Part shown: piece by piece, positions 40,638-50,436 of the stretch | Numbering within the stretch: position 1 is the stretch's first letter | Layout: every line of letters starts with the position of its first letter | Assembly: GCF_022346605.1 (NCBI RefSeq) | Contig: NZ_JAKRNT010000010.1 | Location: 124,001-188,000, forward strand | DNA length: 64,000 bases | Direction: 5' to 3' | DNA from: Sporosarcina sp. ACRSL | Lineage (GTDB): Bacteria > Bacillota > Bacilli > Bacillales_A > Planococcaceae | Translations under genes and position numbers: made by a program | Notes under the pieces: model-generated | Database searches by the model: none | Told to the model about the DNA's origin: nothing | Seen by the model: the letters and a program-made list of their open reading frames with translations, nothing else

Positions 40638-42086
40638 TCACCTTTGCTGAATCGTCATTTCCTCCCACGAATAATTTGGTATAGTTGCAATCCATAACGT
40701 ATCTCCCATGATATCCACATCCATAACGATGGAATCAACTGCATCAAACACTTTTTCAGGTTTTCTTTCATCTTTCGTGTTGACGGAATAAATAGACTCC
40801 CCTCTATGTGTGTATCCGAATAAATTCTCACTTTTTTTAATAAACTTCACTATCCTTTCATCAACTTGAATTTTTCTCCAATTTTCCTCTTGAAGATTTC
40901 GGATCCAAATTCCACTTTGTGTGGTAATGAATAGCCTATTATGAATCACTTTCATATCATCAGGTAGATCATTATGATTTGGCAGGGCCATCTCATTCCA
41001 ATCATCATTTATCTTTTGAATGATCTTCCTATCTTCCGTGAGCGCTACCAAATCACCATTATCCGAAATTTGAATCTCATAAAATGGTTTAGGAACAGTT
41101 GCTTGTTCCCAGCTCTTCCCTTGATTTGTTGAATAATAAATTTTTCCGCTTGATAGGACAGCTATATGATTGTTGATAGAATAATCGACGCGCTCAATCG
41201 TATGTTCTAACGAAAGGATATTCCTTCCTTTTCTTTTTGATGTAATACCTGTCCATAATTCTTTTTCTGTTGCTACATATAACTGCTCATTCATATCAAA
41301 CCACGCATGTGTTACATAATTATTAGCTTTCAGTTCTGTCCATGACTCCCCATTGTTATTGCTCATTTCAATAAAAGGTTGCTTGGTTGTACTAAATTGT
41401 GTTGGCTTTTTGTCTCCCAAAACGACTAATTTGTTTTTACCAGCGACAACTCCCGTAATCGCCATCCCTTTTTTGGTCAGGTTATCGGTTCCTTTACGTT
41501 TGGATAGTAATCCACCGCCGTATGGTAATTTATGAATAGCACTGACCACATCTCCAGTTTTGGCATTGAATGAAATTCGAGCAAAACGGTTATCTCGATC
41601 ATTTCCAACTACGGTTAGCAAGGGGATACCATCGATATTATCAAGTGTAAAATGATACCCTGTAGCCCAATCCTTTCCTTGCTGTAGTCCGTATTTCTCC
41701 TTTGCTAATTGGAGAACATCAGAGCTATCCAACTTGATATCATCGTAGGGTATTGTTGGACCCGGAGATTGCTTACTCGGTCTAAACACTGTAATTTTCT
41801 TTTCTGAGATACCGATTAGTACATAATCATCTGTCCCTGGAACTATAAAGATCATAAACCAGCTAAAACGTTTCCCTGTTTTTCCTCTCGAGCCTCCCAT
41901 CTTTTCATCCACACTGTTTACACTAGTAAGTGCTACGTTTACATTCCATTCTTTTGCTCGCTGGAATCCGATATCAATCGCTTCTTTTAGCGTAATTTCA
42001 CCATCTGAAGCAATTACTCCACGATCAATAAAATTCAAAAGAATAATAAAAACAATTAACATACAAGAGACTTTTTTAAGAAACAC
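40638..42086 (-). CDS. Secreted protein with PepSY-like and BNR/Asp-box repeats
   Basis: About 482 residues, not recognised as a known family. An N-terminal signal peptide (hydrophobic KVSCMLIVFIILLNFI) is followed by a PepSY-like region (about 40-190, ending NAKTGDVVSAIHKLPYGGG), then a putative beta-propeller with Asp-box-like repeats (SNNNGESW and STNQGKSW) to the C-terminus. Likely extracellular or surface binding. GTG start seven bases after GGAGG. Clearly AT-richer than its neighbours, and bounded by two inverted copies of the interspersed repeat, so likely acquired. Confidence 0.7.
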   Translation of the reverse strand: MFLKKVSCMLIVFIILLNFIDRGVIASDGEITLKEAIDIGFQRAKEWNVNVALTSVNSVDEKMGGSRGKTGKRFSWFMIFIVPGTDDYVLIGISEKKITVFRPSKQSPGPTIPYDDIKLDSSDVLQLAKEKYGLQQGKDWATGYHFTLDNIDGIPLLTVVGNDRDNRFARISFNAKTGDVVSAIHKLPYGGGLLSKRKGTDNLTKKGMAITGVVAGKNKLVVLGDKKPTQFSTTKQPFIEMSNNNGESWTELKANNYVTHAWFDMNEQLYVATEKELWTGITSKRKGRNILSLEHTIERVDYSINNHIAVLSSGKIYYSTNQGKSWEQATVPKPFYEIQISDNGDLVALTEDRKIIQKINDDWNEMALPNHNDLPDDMKVIHNRLFITTQSGIWIRNLQEENWRKIQVDERIVKFIKKSENLFGYTHRGESIYSVNTKDERKPEKVFDAVDSIVMDVDIMGDTLWIATIPNYSWEEMTIQQR

Positions 42087-42464
42087 TAAATTACCTCCAT
42101 CCCATAACGAAGTAGGCATATTAATTCATTGATTAATGTGCCTACTTAGAATGGAGTAAACACTTCGATATATACCATCTTAGATCCTTTCTTCTAATGA
42201 AACACTCACATGATTGTCTACTCTGATCTTTTCCAATCCTCGAATGTTTTTATTCTTATAAAATACTAGTTGATTGGAGTGTAAGGCGGCGACTCCTGGG
42301 GGATTAGCGGGACAGGTGAGACCCCGCAGGTAGCGATAGCGCAGCGTCGCGGACGAGGAGGCTCACCGCCCGCCCCCCGGAAAGCGTCCGCCTGAAACGG
42401 AAATCAACGTTTATAGAACAATTAACTTTGTTATAACAAGCACTAGATTGGAATATCTAACCAT
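42087..42464. other. Intergenic region with repeat copy 4 and direct repeat A
   Basis: 378 bases. Most is the reverse repeat copy (42270-42410) and the first member of a 65-bp direct repeat pair (42399-42467). The stretch 42120-42265 should hold the promoter of the BNR-type gene; I cannot assign it. Confidence 0.6.
42270..42410 (-). repeat. Interspersed GC-rich repeat, copy 4 (reverse)
   Basis: About 140 bases, read on the minus strand: TTGATTTCCGTTTCAGGCGG, CGCTTTCC, CCTCCTCGTCCGC, CTACCTGCGGGGTCTCACC and AGGAGTCGCCGCCTTACACT. Longer in the middle than the copies at 22050 and 40401. Its head faces outward, opposite to copy 3. Confidence 0.75.
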
Positions 42465-42467
42465 TTA
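42399..42467. repeat. Direct repeat A flanking the NUDIX gene
   Basis: GGAAA-TCAACGTTTAT-GAACAATTAACTTT and GATTGGAATATCTA-CCATTTA are shared with 43006-43075, with roughly four-fifths identity over about 65 bases. The NUDIX stop codon lies inside this copy. Confidence 0.75.
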
Positions 42468-42911
42468 ATCATACTCTTTTTCTCTTCTGATATGTTTAAT
42501 ATTATTGTTTTCTGAAACAATAATATGCAAGATTCCCTCTGGATAAAATGGTCTTTCTCTTAATTGAGAAATTGTACGCCAAATAAGTTTTATTTTTGAA
42601 TTCTCTTTATGTACATAGGTTTTCTTATTCTTTTCATCGATTGAACACCAATGGATTAAAGTACAGTCATGTCTTTTCTTCCCATCATACTGAATAATAC
42701 TTTCACTCACGCAAGCAAGTTTTCCAATATCCAACGATAAATCATATTCCTCAATCAACTCCCTTTTAATCGCATCCACGGCTGTTTCACCGAATTCAAT
42801 ACTTCCACCTGGAAGACGGTAAAAACTTTCATCTACATCACATTGCACAAGAACTTCTGTTTTGTCTTTAGTAACGATAATTCCTTCGGCTCTTAGCAAA
42901 GGTATATTCAC
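42465..42911 (-). CDS. NUDIX hydrolase (accessory)
   Basis: 148-residue NUDIX protein; box GGSIEFGETAVDAIKRELIEEYDL has the catalytic REUxEE pattern. The N-terminus (RAEGIIVTKDKTEVLVQC) and the Trp/His pattern of the C-terminal half resemble ADP-ribose or sugar-nucleotide NUDIX enzymes, but substrate cannot be assigned. AT-rich, unlike yvcI at 21.4 kb, and lying between two direct repeats in a region that in B. subtilis has other content, so likely acquired. It ends in direct repeat A, which supplies the TAA. Confidence 0.85.
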   Translation of the reverse strand: MNIPLLRAEGIIVTKDKTEVLVQCDVDESFYRLPGGSIEFGETAVDAIKRELIEEYDLSLDIGKLACVSESIIQYDGKKRHDCTLIHWCSIDEKNKKTYVHKENSKIKLIWRTISQLRERPFYPEGILHIIVSENNNIKHIRREKEYD

Positions 42912-43005
42912 ATAACCAACTCCTTAATTGTTGTCCATACATCTTCTACCTTTCTGTTCAATACTCCTGCTTCAACTTAACTGCCCTCTATTTCCGAATC
43001 GGTTA

Positions 43006-43075
43006 GGAAATTCAACGTTTATTGAACAATTAACTTTCTTATTGCAAATATTGGATTGGAATATCTACCCATTTA
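43006..43075. repeat. Direct repeat B upstream of scoC
   Basis: Second member of the pair described at 42399-42467. It lies in the 280-base scoC upstream region, about 120 bases from the scoC start, so is probably the original copy. Confidence 0.75.
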
Positions 43076-43149
43076 TGCAATAATAAATGACACCAGGTTA
43101 TGAATATATAGTATTTTTGGAATTTCAACTTTTTTATTTGAAGCTTTCC

Positions 43150-43157
43150 TGCTATAA
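43150..43157 (+). promoter_or_regulatory. Extended -10 of scoC
   Basis: TGCTATAAT (extended -10 TGN plus perfect TATAAT) 36 bases before the scoC start; no good -35 is seen at 17 bases. Confidence 0.6.
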
Positions 43158-43193
43158 TGAAAAAAGATAACTATTTGAAGTTGGAGGTATTTC

Positions 43194-43793
43194 ATGGCTG
43201 AGCTAAAGTTTTCCCAAAAAGAAGCAATGATTTATAGTCAACGCGTTGCCCAGATGTCAAAAGCTCTTTGGAAAGCAGTTGAAAAAGATTGGCAGATGTG
43301 GATAAAACCTTATGACTTAAATATTAATGAACACCACATTCTTTGGATTGCCTATCACCTGCAAGGAGCAACGATATCGGATGTCGCAAAATTCGGTGTT
43401 ATGCATGTATCAACAGCTTTCAATTTCTCAAAGAAACTGGAAGAGCGAGGCTACTTGCAATTCTTCAAGAAAGACGACGACCGTCGCAATACATACGTAT
43501 CAGTCACCGAAGAAGGGATCGAACTCCTTCACGACATGAATGAAAACTACTATGACACCGAGCACGGCATCCTTGAAGGCTCGCTTCCAATGAAAAGCAT
43601 CTACGGAAAGTTTCCGGAATTCTTGGAAGTCATGTCAGTCATACGGAATATTTACGGAGAAGACTTCATGGAAATTTTCGAGCTCGGTTTCAAGAGGATC
43701 GATGAATCTTTTGATAGCGATTTAGCATCCTTAAGACTTGCTCAGGAAGAATCAGAAGAGATGCCCGAATTGCAAGCAGTTGAAGATAAATAA
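43194..43793 (+). CDS. scoC: Transition-state regulator ScoC (Hpr)
   Basis: 199-residue MarR-family repressor that in Bacillus shuts down extracellular proteases, sporulation and oligopeptide uptake during growth. Winged helix-turn-helix between about 45 and 120 ([46 protein letters not shown] with the [14 protein letters not shown] wing). Own promoter with an extended -10. Sits between the accessory island and prsA, as in the B. subtilis hpr region. Confidence 0.95.
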   Translation: MAELKFSQKEAMIYSQRVAQMSKALWKAVEKDWQMWIKPYDLNINEHHILWIAYHLQGATISDVAKFGVMHVSTAFNFSKKLEERGYLQFFKKDDDRRNTYVSVTEEGIELLHDMNENYYDTEHGILEGSLPMKSIYGKFPEFLEVMSVIRNIYGEDFMEIFELGFKRIDESFDSDLASLRLAQEESEEMPELQAVEDK

Positions 43794-43851
43794 TGTCATT
43801 TTCCCCTTAAGTCTGTTATGATGGAGTAAGGTTAAAAGGGGAGGAATTAAT

Positions 43852-44037
43852 TTGATCCTTATTGTTACAGTCATGTTCTCATTGTTTTATTTATTCCAAA
43901 TCAATAAAATGACATATGCATTATGTCAATCACGGGAAATTCCAGAAGAAAAGCAACCCAAAATATATCGTACGGTCAATATATTGATCACCATCCTTAT
44001 TCTTTCGTTCTATCTTGAAGTGCTATTGAACGTGTAA
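43852..44037 (+). CDS. Small two-helix membrane protein
   Basis: 61-residue hydrophobic protein, two membrane helices (about 1-22 and 40-58) joined by a charged loop (QSREIPEEKQPKIYRT). TTG start seven bases after GGGGAGG, 58 bases after scoC and followed by a terminator, so probably cotranscribed with scoC. Not recognised; function unknown. Confidence 0.7.
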   Translation: MILIVTVMFSLFYLFQINKMTYALCQSREIPEEKQPKIYRTVNILITILILSFYLEVLLNV

Positions 44038-44046
44038 ATAAAGGAA

Positions 44047-44083
44047 AAAAGTCCAACCCCCTGCAATAGGGAGTTGGACTTTT
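44047..44083. terminator. Bidirectional terminator after the small membrane gene
   Basis: AAAAGTCCAAC/GTTGGACTTTT stem with additional CCC/GGG pairs, between convergent small genes. Confidence 0.85.
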
Positions 44084-44098
44084 GCTGCTTTTTTCGGT

Positions 44099-44197
44099 TT
44101 AGTACAAGAATGCAGCTCCGACGATGATCAACAAGATGAATAACACAACAATCAAGGCGAATCCAGAAGCGCCTGCAAATCCACCATATCCACTCAT
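44099..44197 (-). CDS. YjcZ-family sporulation micropeptide
   Basis: 32-residue peptide beginning MSGYGGFAGASGFALIVVLF and ending in a hydrophobic helix (ILLIIVGAAFLY). This pattern, a Gly/Tyr-rich start and one membrane helix, is that of the YjcZ family of sporulation membrane peptides. Ribosome site GGAGG eight bases before the ATG. Too short for standard ORF cut-offs. It is convergent with the scoC unit and divergent from prsA. Evidence that the host sporulates. Confidence 0.85.
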   Translation of the reverse strand: MSGYGGFAGASGFALIVVLFILLIIVGAAFLY

Positions 44198-44270
44198 TGG
44201 AGCACCTCCTCTCTCTTTGTATCGTATGCTGGCCTTCTTTAACGTTTTAGGCACTTGGTAAGGAACCTTT

Positions 44271-44299
44271 TTGTTTTCTCATCGTTTTTATGGTATAGT
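44271..44299 (+). promoter_or_regulatory. prsA promoter
   Basis: TTGTTT and TATAGT with 17-base spacing on the plus strand, 40 bases upstream of the prsA start. Confidence 0.65.
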
Positions 44300-44338
44300 A
44301 TCAACTGTTGTACAGAAAAGTTAGGAGAGAAAACGCTC

Positions 44339-45217
44339 ATGAAAAAAACAATTCTTGCATTGACGATCGCGGCCTCCGTATTAGCGCTCGCAGCTTGTAA
44401 CAATGATCAAAAAGCGGCTGACGAAGAAATCATCGCTACTACAAAAGCCGGAAATATTACTAAAGAAGACCTATATGAAGAAATGAAGGATGCCATTGGC
44501 GTACAAGTTGTCGAAAACATGCTTCTTCAACGTGCGTTAGAAACGGAATACAAGGTTTCAGATAAGGAATTAGAAGAGGAAATCAAAGCTCGGAAAGAGC
44601 CTTTTGGAGAAAGTTTCCCACTCTACCTCCAACAACAAGGAATTACTGAAAGATTCTTTGAAAAGAATGTGAAAGCCGAATTGCTTCAGAAGAAAATGAT
44701 CGAGTCACTGAAAGTATCTGAAGAGGATGTCGCAAAAGGTGTGGAACGTGCAAAAACGGAAGTCCATGCTCGTCATATCGTCGTTAAAGAAGAGGATACT
44801 GCACAAGAAGTCTTGACAAAATTGAATGAAGGTGGAGATTTCGCTGAATTGGCGAAGGAATATTCCACTGAGCCTGTTGCACAGCAAACAGGCGGCGACC
44901 TTGGATGGTTCGGGCCAGGTAAGATGGTGCAAGAATTTGAAGATGCAACGTACTCCCTTAAAAAAGGTGAAATTAGCGAACCTGTGAAGACAAGCTTCGG
45001 TTACCACGTTATCGAATTGCTCGATACACGCCCTGCTGAAACAGATAAAACCGAAGAGGAAATAAAAGCGGAAATTGAAGATAATTTGACACGTATTCAG
45101 TTCGGTGAGAAGCTCCAAGAACTGATTAAAGCTGCTGACGTCGACATCAAAGTGGAAGAGTTTAAAACTGCTTTGGACGTATATTTACCAGCAGAAGCTG
45201 ATAAAGAAGAAAAATAA
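44339..45217 (+). CDS. prsA: Foldase lipoprotein PrsA
   Basis: 292-residue extracytoplasmic peptidyl-prolyl isomerase and chaperone that folds secreted proteins. Lipobox LAAC with Cys20 after a signal peptide (MKKTILALTIAASVLALAAC), N-terminal SurA-like helical domain, parvulin domain at about 145-235 (HARHIVVKEEDTAQEVLTKLNEGGDFAELAKEYS...GGDLGWFGPGKMVQEFEDA...TSFGYHVIELL), helical C-terminus. I use the ATG at MKKTIL; the frame is open further upstream but without a ribosome site. Strong bidirectional terminator follows. Confidence 0.97.
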   Translation: MKKTILALTIAASVLALAACNNDQKAADEEIIATTKAGNITKEDLYEEMKDAIGVQVVENMLLQRALETEYKVSDKELEEEIKARKEPFGESFPLYLQQQGITERFFEKNVKAELLQKKMIESLKVSEEDVAKGVERAKTEVHARHIVVKEEDTAQEVLTKLNEGGDFAELAKEYSTEPVAQQTGGDLGWFGPGKMVQEFEDATYSLKKGEISEPVKTSFGYHVIELLDTRPAETDKTEEEIKAEIEDNLTRIQFGEKLQELIKAADVDIKVEEFKTALDVYLPAEADKEEK

Positions 45218-45221
45218 TAGT

Positions 45222-45271
45222 AAAAGGGCTGCTTGCAAATCGATGGATCGTCGATTTGCGGCAGCCCTTTT
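45222..45271. terminator. Bidirectional terminator between prsA and yhaM
   Basis: Long stem AAAAGGGCTGC-GCAAATCGA with its complement and an eight-base loop, T-runs on both strands, between convergent genes. Confidence 0.9.
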
Positions 45272-45273
45272 CG

Positions 45274-46212
45274 TTATTCAATATTTGGTTTGTAGAATGA
45301 TCGATTATCAAGAGGGAAAATCCTCTCCGTGAATTCACCATTTGCCGTTTTGGACAATGCCCGGTCGAGCATATTCATTTTAGCATCGATATTATCGATG
45401 TAATGAAGAACTTCCGCCTCCATGAGCATTGGCCGTTTCGGGCTTCCCCACTCTTCTTTTCCATGGTGGGACAGGACCATATGCTGAAGAAGCATCACTT
45501 CCTCCCCATGGATATCAAGTTCGTCTGCGGCTTTCGATATTTCATTCACCATGATCGTAATATGGCCAAGTAAGTTCCCCTCTATCGTATATTGCGTACC
45601 GATAGGACCGGATAGTTCTACGACCTTTCCGACATCATGCAATATGATGCCTGCATAGAGCAAATCCTTGTTCAATGAAGGATATAATTCGGCAATGGCC
45701 TTGCCAAGCTTCAGCATGGAAACGACATGATCGAGCAACCCGGACACATAATCATGATGATTCCGAGTGGCTGCCGGGTATACGAGGATATCTGATTGAT
45801 GTTTCTTTAGAAGATGTCTTGTAATTCGCTGGATACTTGGATTCTTCATTTCAAACAGATATTGCAGCAACTCTTCAAAGAGCACTTCTTTGCTTTTCGC
45901 GGAAGATGGGACGAGATCGGAAATTGTCACGCCTTCCTCTTCTTTCGCCGGACGGATGCTCTTAATGCGCAGCTGGTTTTTCCCTCTGTATTCGTGTACT
46001 TCACCGCCAACTTTGACTATAGTTGAAGCCGCATACAGGCGCTCCTGTTCTTCTCCCGTATCCCAAAGCTTCGCCTCAATGTCACCGCTTTTATCTTGCA
46101 AAATAAGTGTCATGAAAGGGCTGCCCTGTTGGGTAATGCCCTTCGTCGATTGTTTAATGAGTAAGTAAAGATCAACCGGCTCCCCGACTTGATGTTCCAT
46201 TATTTTTTTCAC
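45274..46212 (-). CDS. yhaM: 3'-5' exoribonuclease YhaM
   Basis: 312-residue enzyme with N-terminal OB-fold nucleic-acid domain (about 15-95) and an HD domain ([18 protein letters not shown]..., [13 protein letters not shown]) that binds Mn. Trims 3' ends of mRNA and single-stranded DNA in Bacillus. GTG start chosen by alignment with B. subtilis YhaM; it is ten bases after AAGGGGG. An internal ATG four codons on is possible. Stop of yhaN overlaps the start by four bases. Confidence 0.94.
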   Translation of the reverse strand: MKKIMEHQVGEPVDLYLLIKQSTKGITQQGSPFMTLILQDKSGDIEAKLWDTGEEQERLYAASTIVKVGGEVHEYRGKNQLRIKSIRPAKEEEGVTISDLVPSSAKSKEVLFEELLQYLFEMKNPSIQRITRHLLKKHQSDILVYPAATRNHHDYVSGLLDHVVSMLKLGKAIAELYPSLNKDLLYAGIILHDVGKVVELSGPIGTQYTIEGNLLGHITIMVNEISKAADELDIHGEEVMLLQHMVLSHHGKEEWGSPKRPMLMEAEVLHYIDNIDAKMNMLDRALSKTANGEFTERIFPLDNRSFYKPNIE

Positions 46213-49094
46213 CTTGTCATGGCCCCCTTGGCGCTTCCAATGTTGGAAACGTTTAGTATCGTTGCATTTGCCCAGTATTCTACTATATTATCATGGCATG
46301 TGAAATAGATGAACTGATGATTTTCGCTGAGCCGTTCCACGATTGCCAACATACGTGAATATCTCGTTTCGTCAAAGTGGACAAAAGGATCGTCCAATAA
46401 TAGAGGAAATGGAGCCGACTTTTGTTTTGCGATCGCCAACGACAGGCGCAATGCAATGTATGCCTGCTCTTTCGTGGCCTGGCTCAATTCAATAATCGGA
46501 TAACGCTTGCCGTTTCGAGCGATCGCCTGGAATAAACCATTCTCCGAGATGGCAAGTGACACATAAGCGCCCCCGGTCAATTCACTGAACAGTTTTTCCG
46601 CATTCGTCAGCACTTCTGGCAGCTTTTTCTCCTTCAGCTCCTCCATCATGTTTTTAATCGCTTCTACAATCGCTTGGCGGATCGACCATTGTTTCGCAAG
46701 CTCCGCAAACTCAGCTTTCTTCATTTCGAATATCTGCTGCTTTCGTTGGTAGGAATCATCCGTCATCAGCTTCTCCGTTTCGATAACCAAGGTTGTTTTT
46801 TCTTTGACAAGCGAATTCATCTTGTTTTCGATTTCGGATAGATTGCTCTCCGATAAACGGATTTCTTCCCGAAGCTCCTCTTCTGAACGATCGGAATCAT
46901 ACTCGACACGACCATGCACAGCTAACTGGGAGTCGATATCATCGATTTGACTCGACAGTCGCTGCGTTTCCTGAAAGTTCTTGTATGCTTCGTAATACTG
47001 CTCTTCTGTTTCCACTCCGGCTTCCGTAAACAACTCATTTCGTTGGTCTTGCAATGAAGAGACGACCTGTTCCGCTTCCTGTTTCTGCATTTGGAATTCC
47101 TCTATCCGAGCGGTCAACGTTGTCACCGATCGCAACTTTTCTTTCCTAGAAAGATATTCTTCTCGTAATGCCTCGTAGATCGATTGTTCAGGAACATTCG
47201 CTTCGATAAGCTGTTGCACCTCTTCGTATCTAACGCGGATTTTTTCCTGTATCAATTCGGATTGCCGATCCATCTCTTCCAACTCGCGCTCCATTTCCTG
47301 TAACGAGCGTGCCATGCCAAAAAACTCATGCAGAATACCGGAGTTCGGGATTTTACGTAAGCCATATTGGAAAAAGAATGTTGTCAATGACTTGTCTAAA
47401 CGTTCCTTCTCTTGTGCCATTGTCCCATACTCTTCTTCCCTCTCCCCCATTTGCCGTTGGACCGTTAAAGCTGCATCCGCCAATCGGCTTTCCTTCTGGT
47501 CATAGTCATGTACTTTATTCATGAGCGCTTCCATCATCGCTTCCTGTCCGGCATACGTTTCGACGAATCGCTCCATTTCCGCGTCATGAAATGGTTGACC
47601 TTTGTCCTTCTGACCTTTGGAAGTGACAATTGCAATGATTGCAACAAATACACCAATTCCAGATACGATCCATTGGTTCACGACTACCCCCGCAATGATA
47701 GCAACTGCTGCCACAATGAGGAGTATCATAAACAATTGCGAGTTTCCTTTATTCTGATTTGACTTGCTTAAGCGGAGGTACGCTTTCGCTTCGGCTAATT
47801 GGCTGCGGATTGCTGGCCATTCATCCGCTTGTTTCCTTTCCTCTACACTTGGACCATTCTTTTGCAATGAAATTTGTTCATTCCGGATATTCCGGAGCTC
47901 ATATTCCAATTGGGAAAGTTGCCGATCCAAATAACTAATCTGCTGCTCCATTTCAGCTAATTCTTTTAATTGACTATATAAATATTCTTCCTGATGAATG
48001 GAGACGTCCGATTGTAAAATCGCATCACTCTCATCCAGCCCTAAACGGTCTAGCAGGCGTAACTTCTTCATATTTAATTGAGTCCGATTTTCACGAATCG
48101 AGCTCACTGTCGACCGCCAGTCATGCCATTCTAGCTCGAGTGCCAACATCCGTTCAATGTCGGCAATTTTTTCCGGGACGGGATGACTTGGCATCTTTTC
48201 GATCATCATCGTTATTTCGGCTTCCAGACTTCGTGCCTTTGCTTCTAGTTCAATAAGTCTTCCAGTTACAGTTTCATAACGACGAATACCGTCTGACGGA
48301 AAAGCGGTTGTCCGTACCTCTTCTAGTTTGCTGAAGAGCTTCTGTTTCCTCTCTTTCAAAGGAAATAATTGAAGCGCCAATTCCAATGTCCGATGTTGTT
48401 CACGCAATGAGTCGTGCACTGTTTTAGCATCCGTGTACTCTTTTTCGATTTCACGGATCCTGTCCATTTTCGGGGAATACGCCGAAATCCGTTCCTGTTC
48501 GTTTTTCAGCTCTTTCTCCATTTCCTTCAATTCTATAACTCTGACGTTCATTTCCGGATTGCGGCCCGTCTTTTTGAAGAGCTCCCCCATTTCCTTCTCC
48601 AACTTTTTTTCGACACGCATTAATGTGTCGACACCCGTTGTCCCGGAAGATAGGAGCGTGCGACTCAATTCGGTTTCATCCATTTTCTCAAATCCTTGCA
48701 ATTGAAGAAGTGAAAAAGAGAAAACCGCCTCGAAGGAAGACCGGTCGTATTGTCTCATTAACGTTTTGACTGCCTCTTCCCCGCCTTGTGTTCCATCAAA
48801 ATAGACAGTGACATCGCCTGACGATTTTCCTTGCACCCGTTCAATGATGCAATTTCCGTACAGCTCATCAAATAAATGAACTTGTCCGCCAAATTTTCCA
48901 CCTGATTTTGGTTCATATCGCAGCAGCGAACTATTCTTTTGCGGGAATCCGAAAATCGTATGCAATATGAATTGCTGAATCGTCGTCTTCCCCGCCTCGT
49001 TGTGCCCGTAAATGACATTGATGCCATCATCAAAATCAAATGTCCTGTTTTCATGCTTTCCAAATCCGTAAATGACGAGCTTTCGTATTTTCAT
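46209..49094 (-). CDS. yhaN: SbcC/Rad50-like ATPase YhaN
   Basis: 961-residue SMC-type protein: N-terminal Walker A ([13 protein letters not shown] near 31-43), long coiled coils (about 165-450 and 515-800), C-terminal ABC signature ([19 protein letters not shown]) and Walker B ([13 protein letters not shown]). A predicted hydrophobic segment near 450-500 ([19 protein letters not shown]...) interrupts the coil, unusual for a Rad50-type protein and seen also in Bacillus YhaN; it suggests membrane attachment. Partner of YhaO, with which it overlaps by four bases. Confidence 0.93.
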   Translation of the reverse strand: MKIRKLVIYGFGKHENRTFDFDDGINVIYGHNEAGKTTIQQFILHTIFGFPQKNSSLLRYEPKSGGKFGGQVHLFDELYGNCIIERVQGKSSGDVTVYFDGTQGGEEAVKTLMRQYDRSSFEAVFSFSLLQLQGFEKMDETELSRTLLSSGTTGVDTLMRVEKKLEKEMGELFKKTGRNPEMNVRVIELKEMEKELKNEQERISAYSPKMDRIREIEKEYTDAKTVHDSLREQHRTLELALQLFPLKERKQKLFSKLEEVRTTAFPSDGIRRYETVTGRLIELEAKARSLEAEITMMIEKMPSHPVPEKIADIERMLALELEWHDWRSTVSSIRENRTQLNMKKLRLLDRLGLDESDAILQSDVSIHQEEYLYSQLKELAEMEQQISYLDRQLSQLEYELRNIRNEQISLQKNGPSVEERKQADEWPAIRSQLAEAKAYLRLSKSNQNKGNSQLFMILLIVAAVAIIAGVVVNQWIVSGIGVFVAIIAIVTSKGQKDKGQPFHDAEMERFVETYAGQEAMMEALMNKVHDYDQKESRLADAALTVQRQMGEREEEYGTMAQEKERLDKSLTTFFFQYGLRKIPNSGILHEFFGMARSLQEMERELEEMDRQSELIQEKIRVRYEEVQQLIEANVPEQSIYEALREEYLSRKEKLRSVTTLTARIEEFQMQKQEAEQVVSSLQDQRNELFTEAGVETEEQYYEAYKNFQETQRLSSQIDDIDSQLAVHGRVEYDSDRSEEELREEIRLSESNLSEIENKMNSLVKEKTTLVIETEKLMTDDSYQRKQQIFEMKKAEFAELAKQWSIRQAIVEAIKNMMEELKEKKLPEVLTNAEKLFSELTGGAYVSLAISENGLFQAIARNGKRYPIIELSQATKEQAYIALRLSLAIAKQKSAPFPLLLDDPFVHFDETRYSRMLAIVERLSENHQFIYFTCHDNIVEYWANATILNVSNIGSAKGAMTR

Positions 49095-50320
49095 GAATTC
49101 ACCTCCATTGCAGTCGGTAATTCATTCAACAGAAGCCTTTCCACATCGTCCCGCAAGTCTGAGATATCTTCTTCGGTCAACGGCTCTAAGTAACGTGCTG
49201 TTCGTACATGTTGATAGACGCCTCCCAGCACTCGTTTCCATTCATCGGTCGACCAACTATCGACTTGTTCGAGCACTGACTCCACCAGTGCATTATTCTC
49301 CCTGTTTTGGTACATATCTTTCCGAGTCAGACGTTGCACCCATATGAACGGTTCTTGACCATCCATTACTTCGCGTAGTGCATCCAACCAGATTTCTTCA
49401 ACAGTTTGCGAAAAAAAAGCGGCGGTTTCATCGTCAAGATTCAAGACTTCTACATCGATGACAGAAGGTCCATATTTCGAAGCGTATGAAAGGAGCGCCT
49501 CTTCACAGACGGCAAGCCATTCATTCGCATGATGAATACGAGTGCATGGAATCTGAAGCCGTCCGAAATGAACAGCTGATGTAGGTATGAATGTAAGGAT
49601 ACTATCCGATTTACTGAGCTCCACTTCGTAAAACCCTTTTTCACCCGCTTCATTCCTGTGACGTCCTTGGAGATTCCCAGGATAAACAACCGGCGGTTCA
49701 TTCGACAATTGTTGACGTTGATGAATATGACCCAAAGCCCAATAATCATAACGCTTCGACTGCAGGTCTCCAATCGTGAAAGGCGAATAGACCGCATGTG
49801 TTTCATTTCCTGCAAGGCTTCCATGCAGCAGTCCGATATGGAAGGAATGATGATCGGAAGCGACGGGATATTTGCTGATCGTTTCTTCCCGGACATGTCT
49901 GTTCGGATAACTGAATCCATGTAGCACGACGTCCTTCCCTCTGACGGATAATGACACTTCTGCCACTTCCGCAGGAAATTCGTAGACATTCGGCGGCAGC
50001 TCAAAACGGGTCCAGTTTCCACTCAGGTGATCATGGTTTCCATACGAGATGTAGACAGGAATTCCTGCTTCATGCAATGCGAGCATCCCTTCTTGGAACT
50101 TTCGCTGTGCACGTAAGCTCCGATCTTCACCATCATAAAGATCCCCCACAATTAATAGGAAGTCCGGGGACGTTTCGAGCGCATATTCAATCAAACGATT
50201 AAATGCGGTAAATGTACTTTCCCTTAATTCATTCAACGTTTCTGGCGGCATTCCTGTCATCCCTTTAAAGGGGCTATCGAGATGTAAATCTGCTGTATGT
50301 ATAAACCGAATTGTAGACAA
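49091..50320 (-). CDS. yhaO: Mre11/SbcD-like phosphoesterase YhaO
   Basis: 409-residue metallophosphoesterase; motifs HTADLHLDSPF (Asp/His ligands), VGDLYDGEDR, SYGNHDHLSG and LGHIHQRQQ bind two metal ions. Likely the nuclease of a YhaN-YhaO complex for DNA end processing, by analogy with SbcD/Mre11. First gene of the yhaO-yhaN-yhaM operon. Confidence 0.94.
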   Translation of the reverse strand: MSTIRFIHTADLHLDSPFKGMTGMPPETLNELRESTFTAFNRLIEYALETSPDFLLIVGDLYDGEDRSLRAQRKFQEGMLALHEAGIPVYISYGNHDHLSGNWTRFELPPNVYEFPAEVAEVSLSVRGKDVVLHGFSYPNRHVREETISKYPVASDHHSFHIGLLHGSLAGNETHAVYSPFTIGDLQSKRYDYWALGHIHQRQQLSNEPPVVYPGNLQGRHRNEAGEKGFYEVELSKSDSILTFIPTSAVHFGRLQIPCTRIHHANEWLAVCEEALLSYASKYGPSVIDVEVLNLDDETAAFFSQTVEEIWLDALREVMDGQEPFIWVQRLTRKDMYQNRENNALVESVLEQVDSWSTDEWKRVLGGVYQHVRTARYLEPLTEEDISDLRDDVERLLLNELPTAMEVNS

Positions 50321-50390
50321 TAGAGCCTCCTCCCTTCCTGTCGAATATTTGTTCTAATTTTACCATATATAAACGGGGAATAGAAATAAC

Positions 50391-50432
50391 TAAAAGCCGC
50401 TATCCGCCTAACTTTCCGACGAATAACAGCTT
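50391..50432 (-). terminator. natB-like terminator
   Basis: 13-bp stem (AAGCTGTTATTCG/CGGATAGCGGCTT with several G-U pairs) and a TTTTAGTT tail, directly after the yhaP-like stop. Confidence 0.65.
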
Positions 50433-50436
50433 TCTA

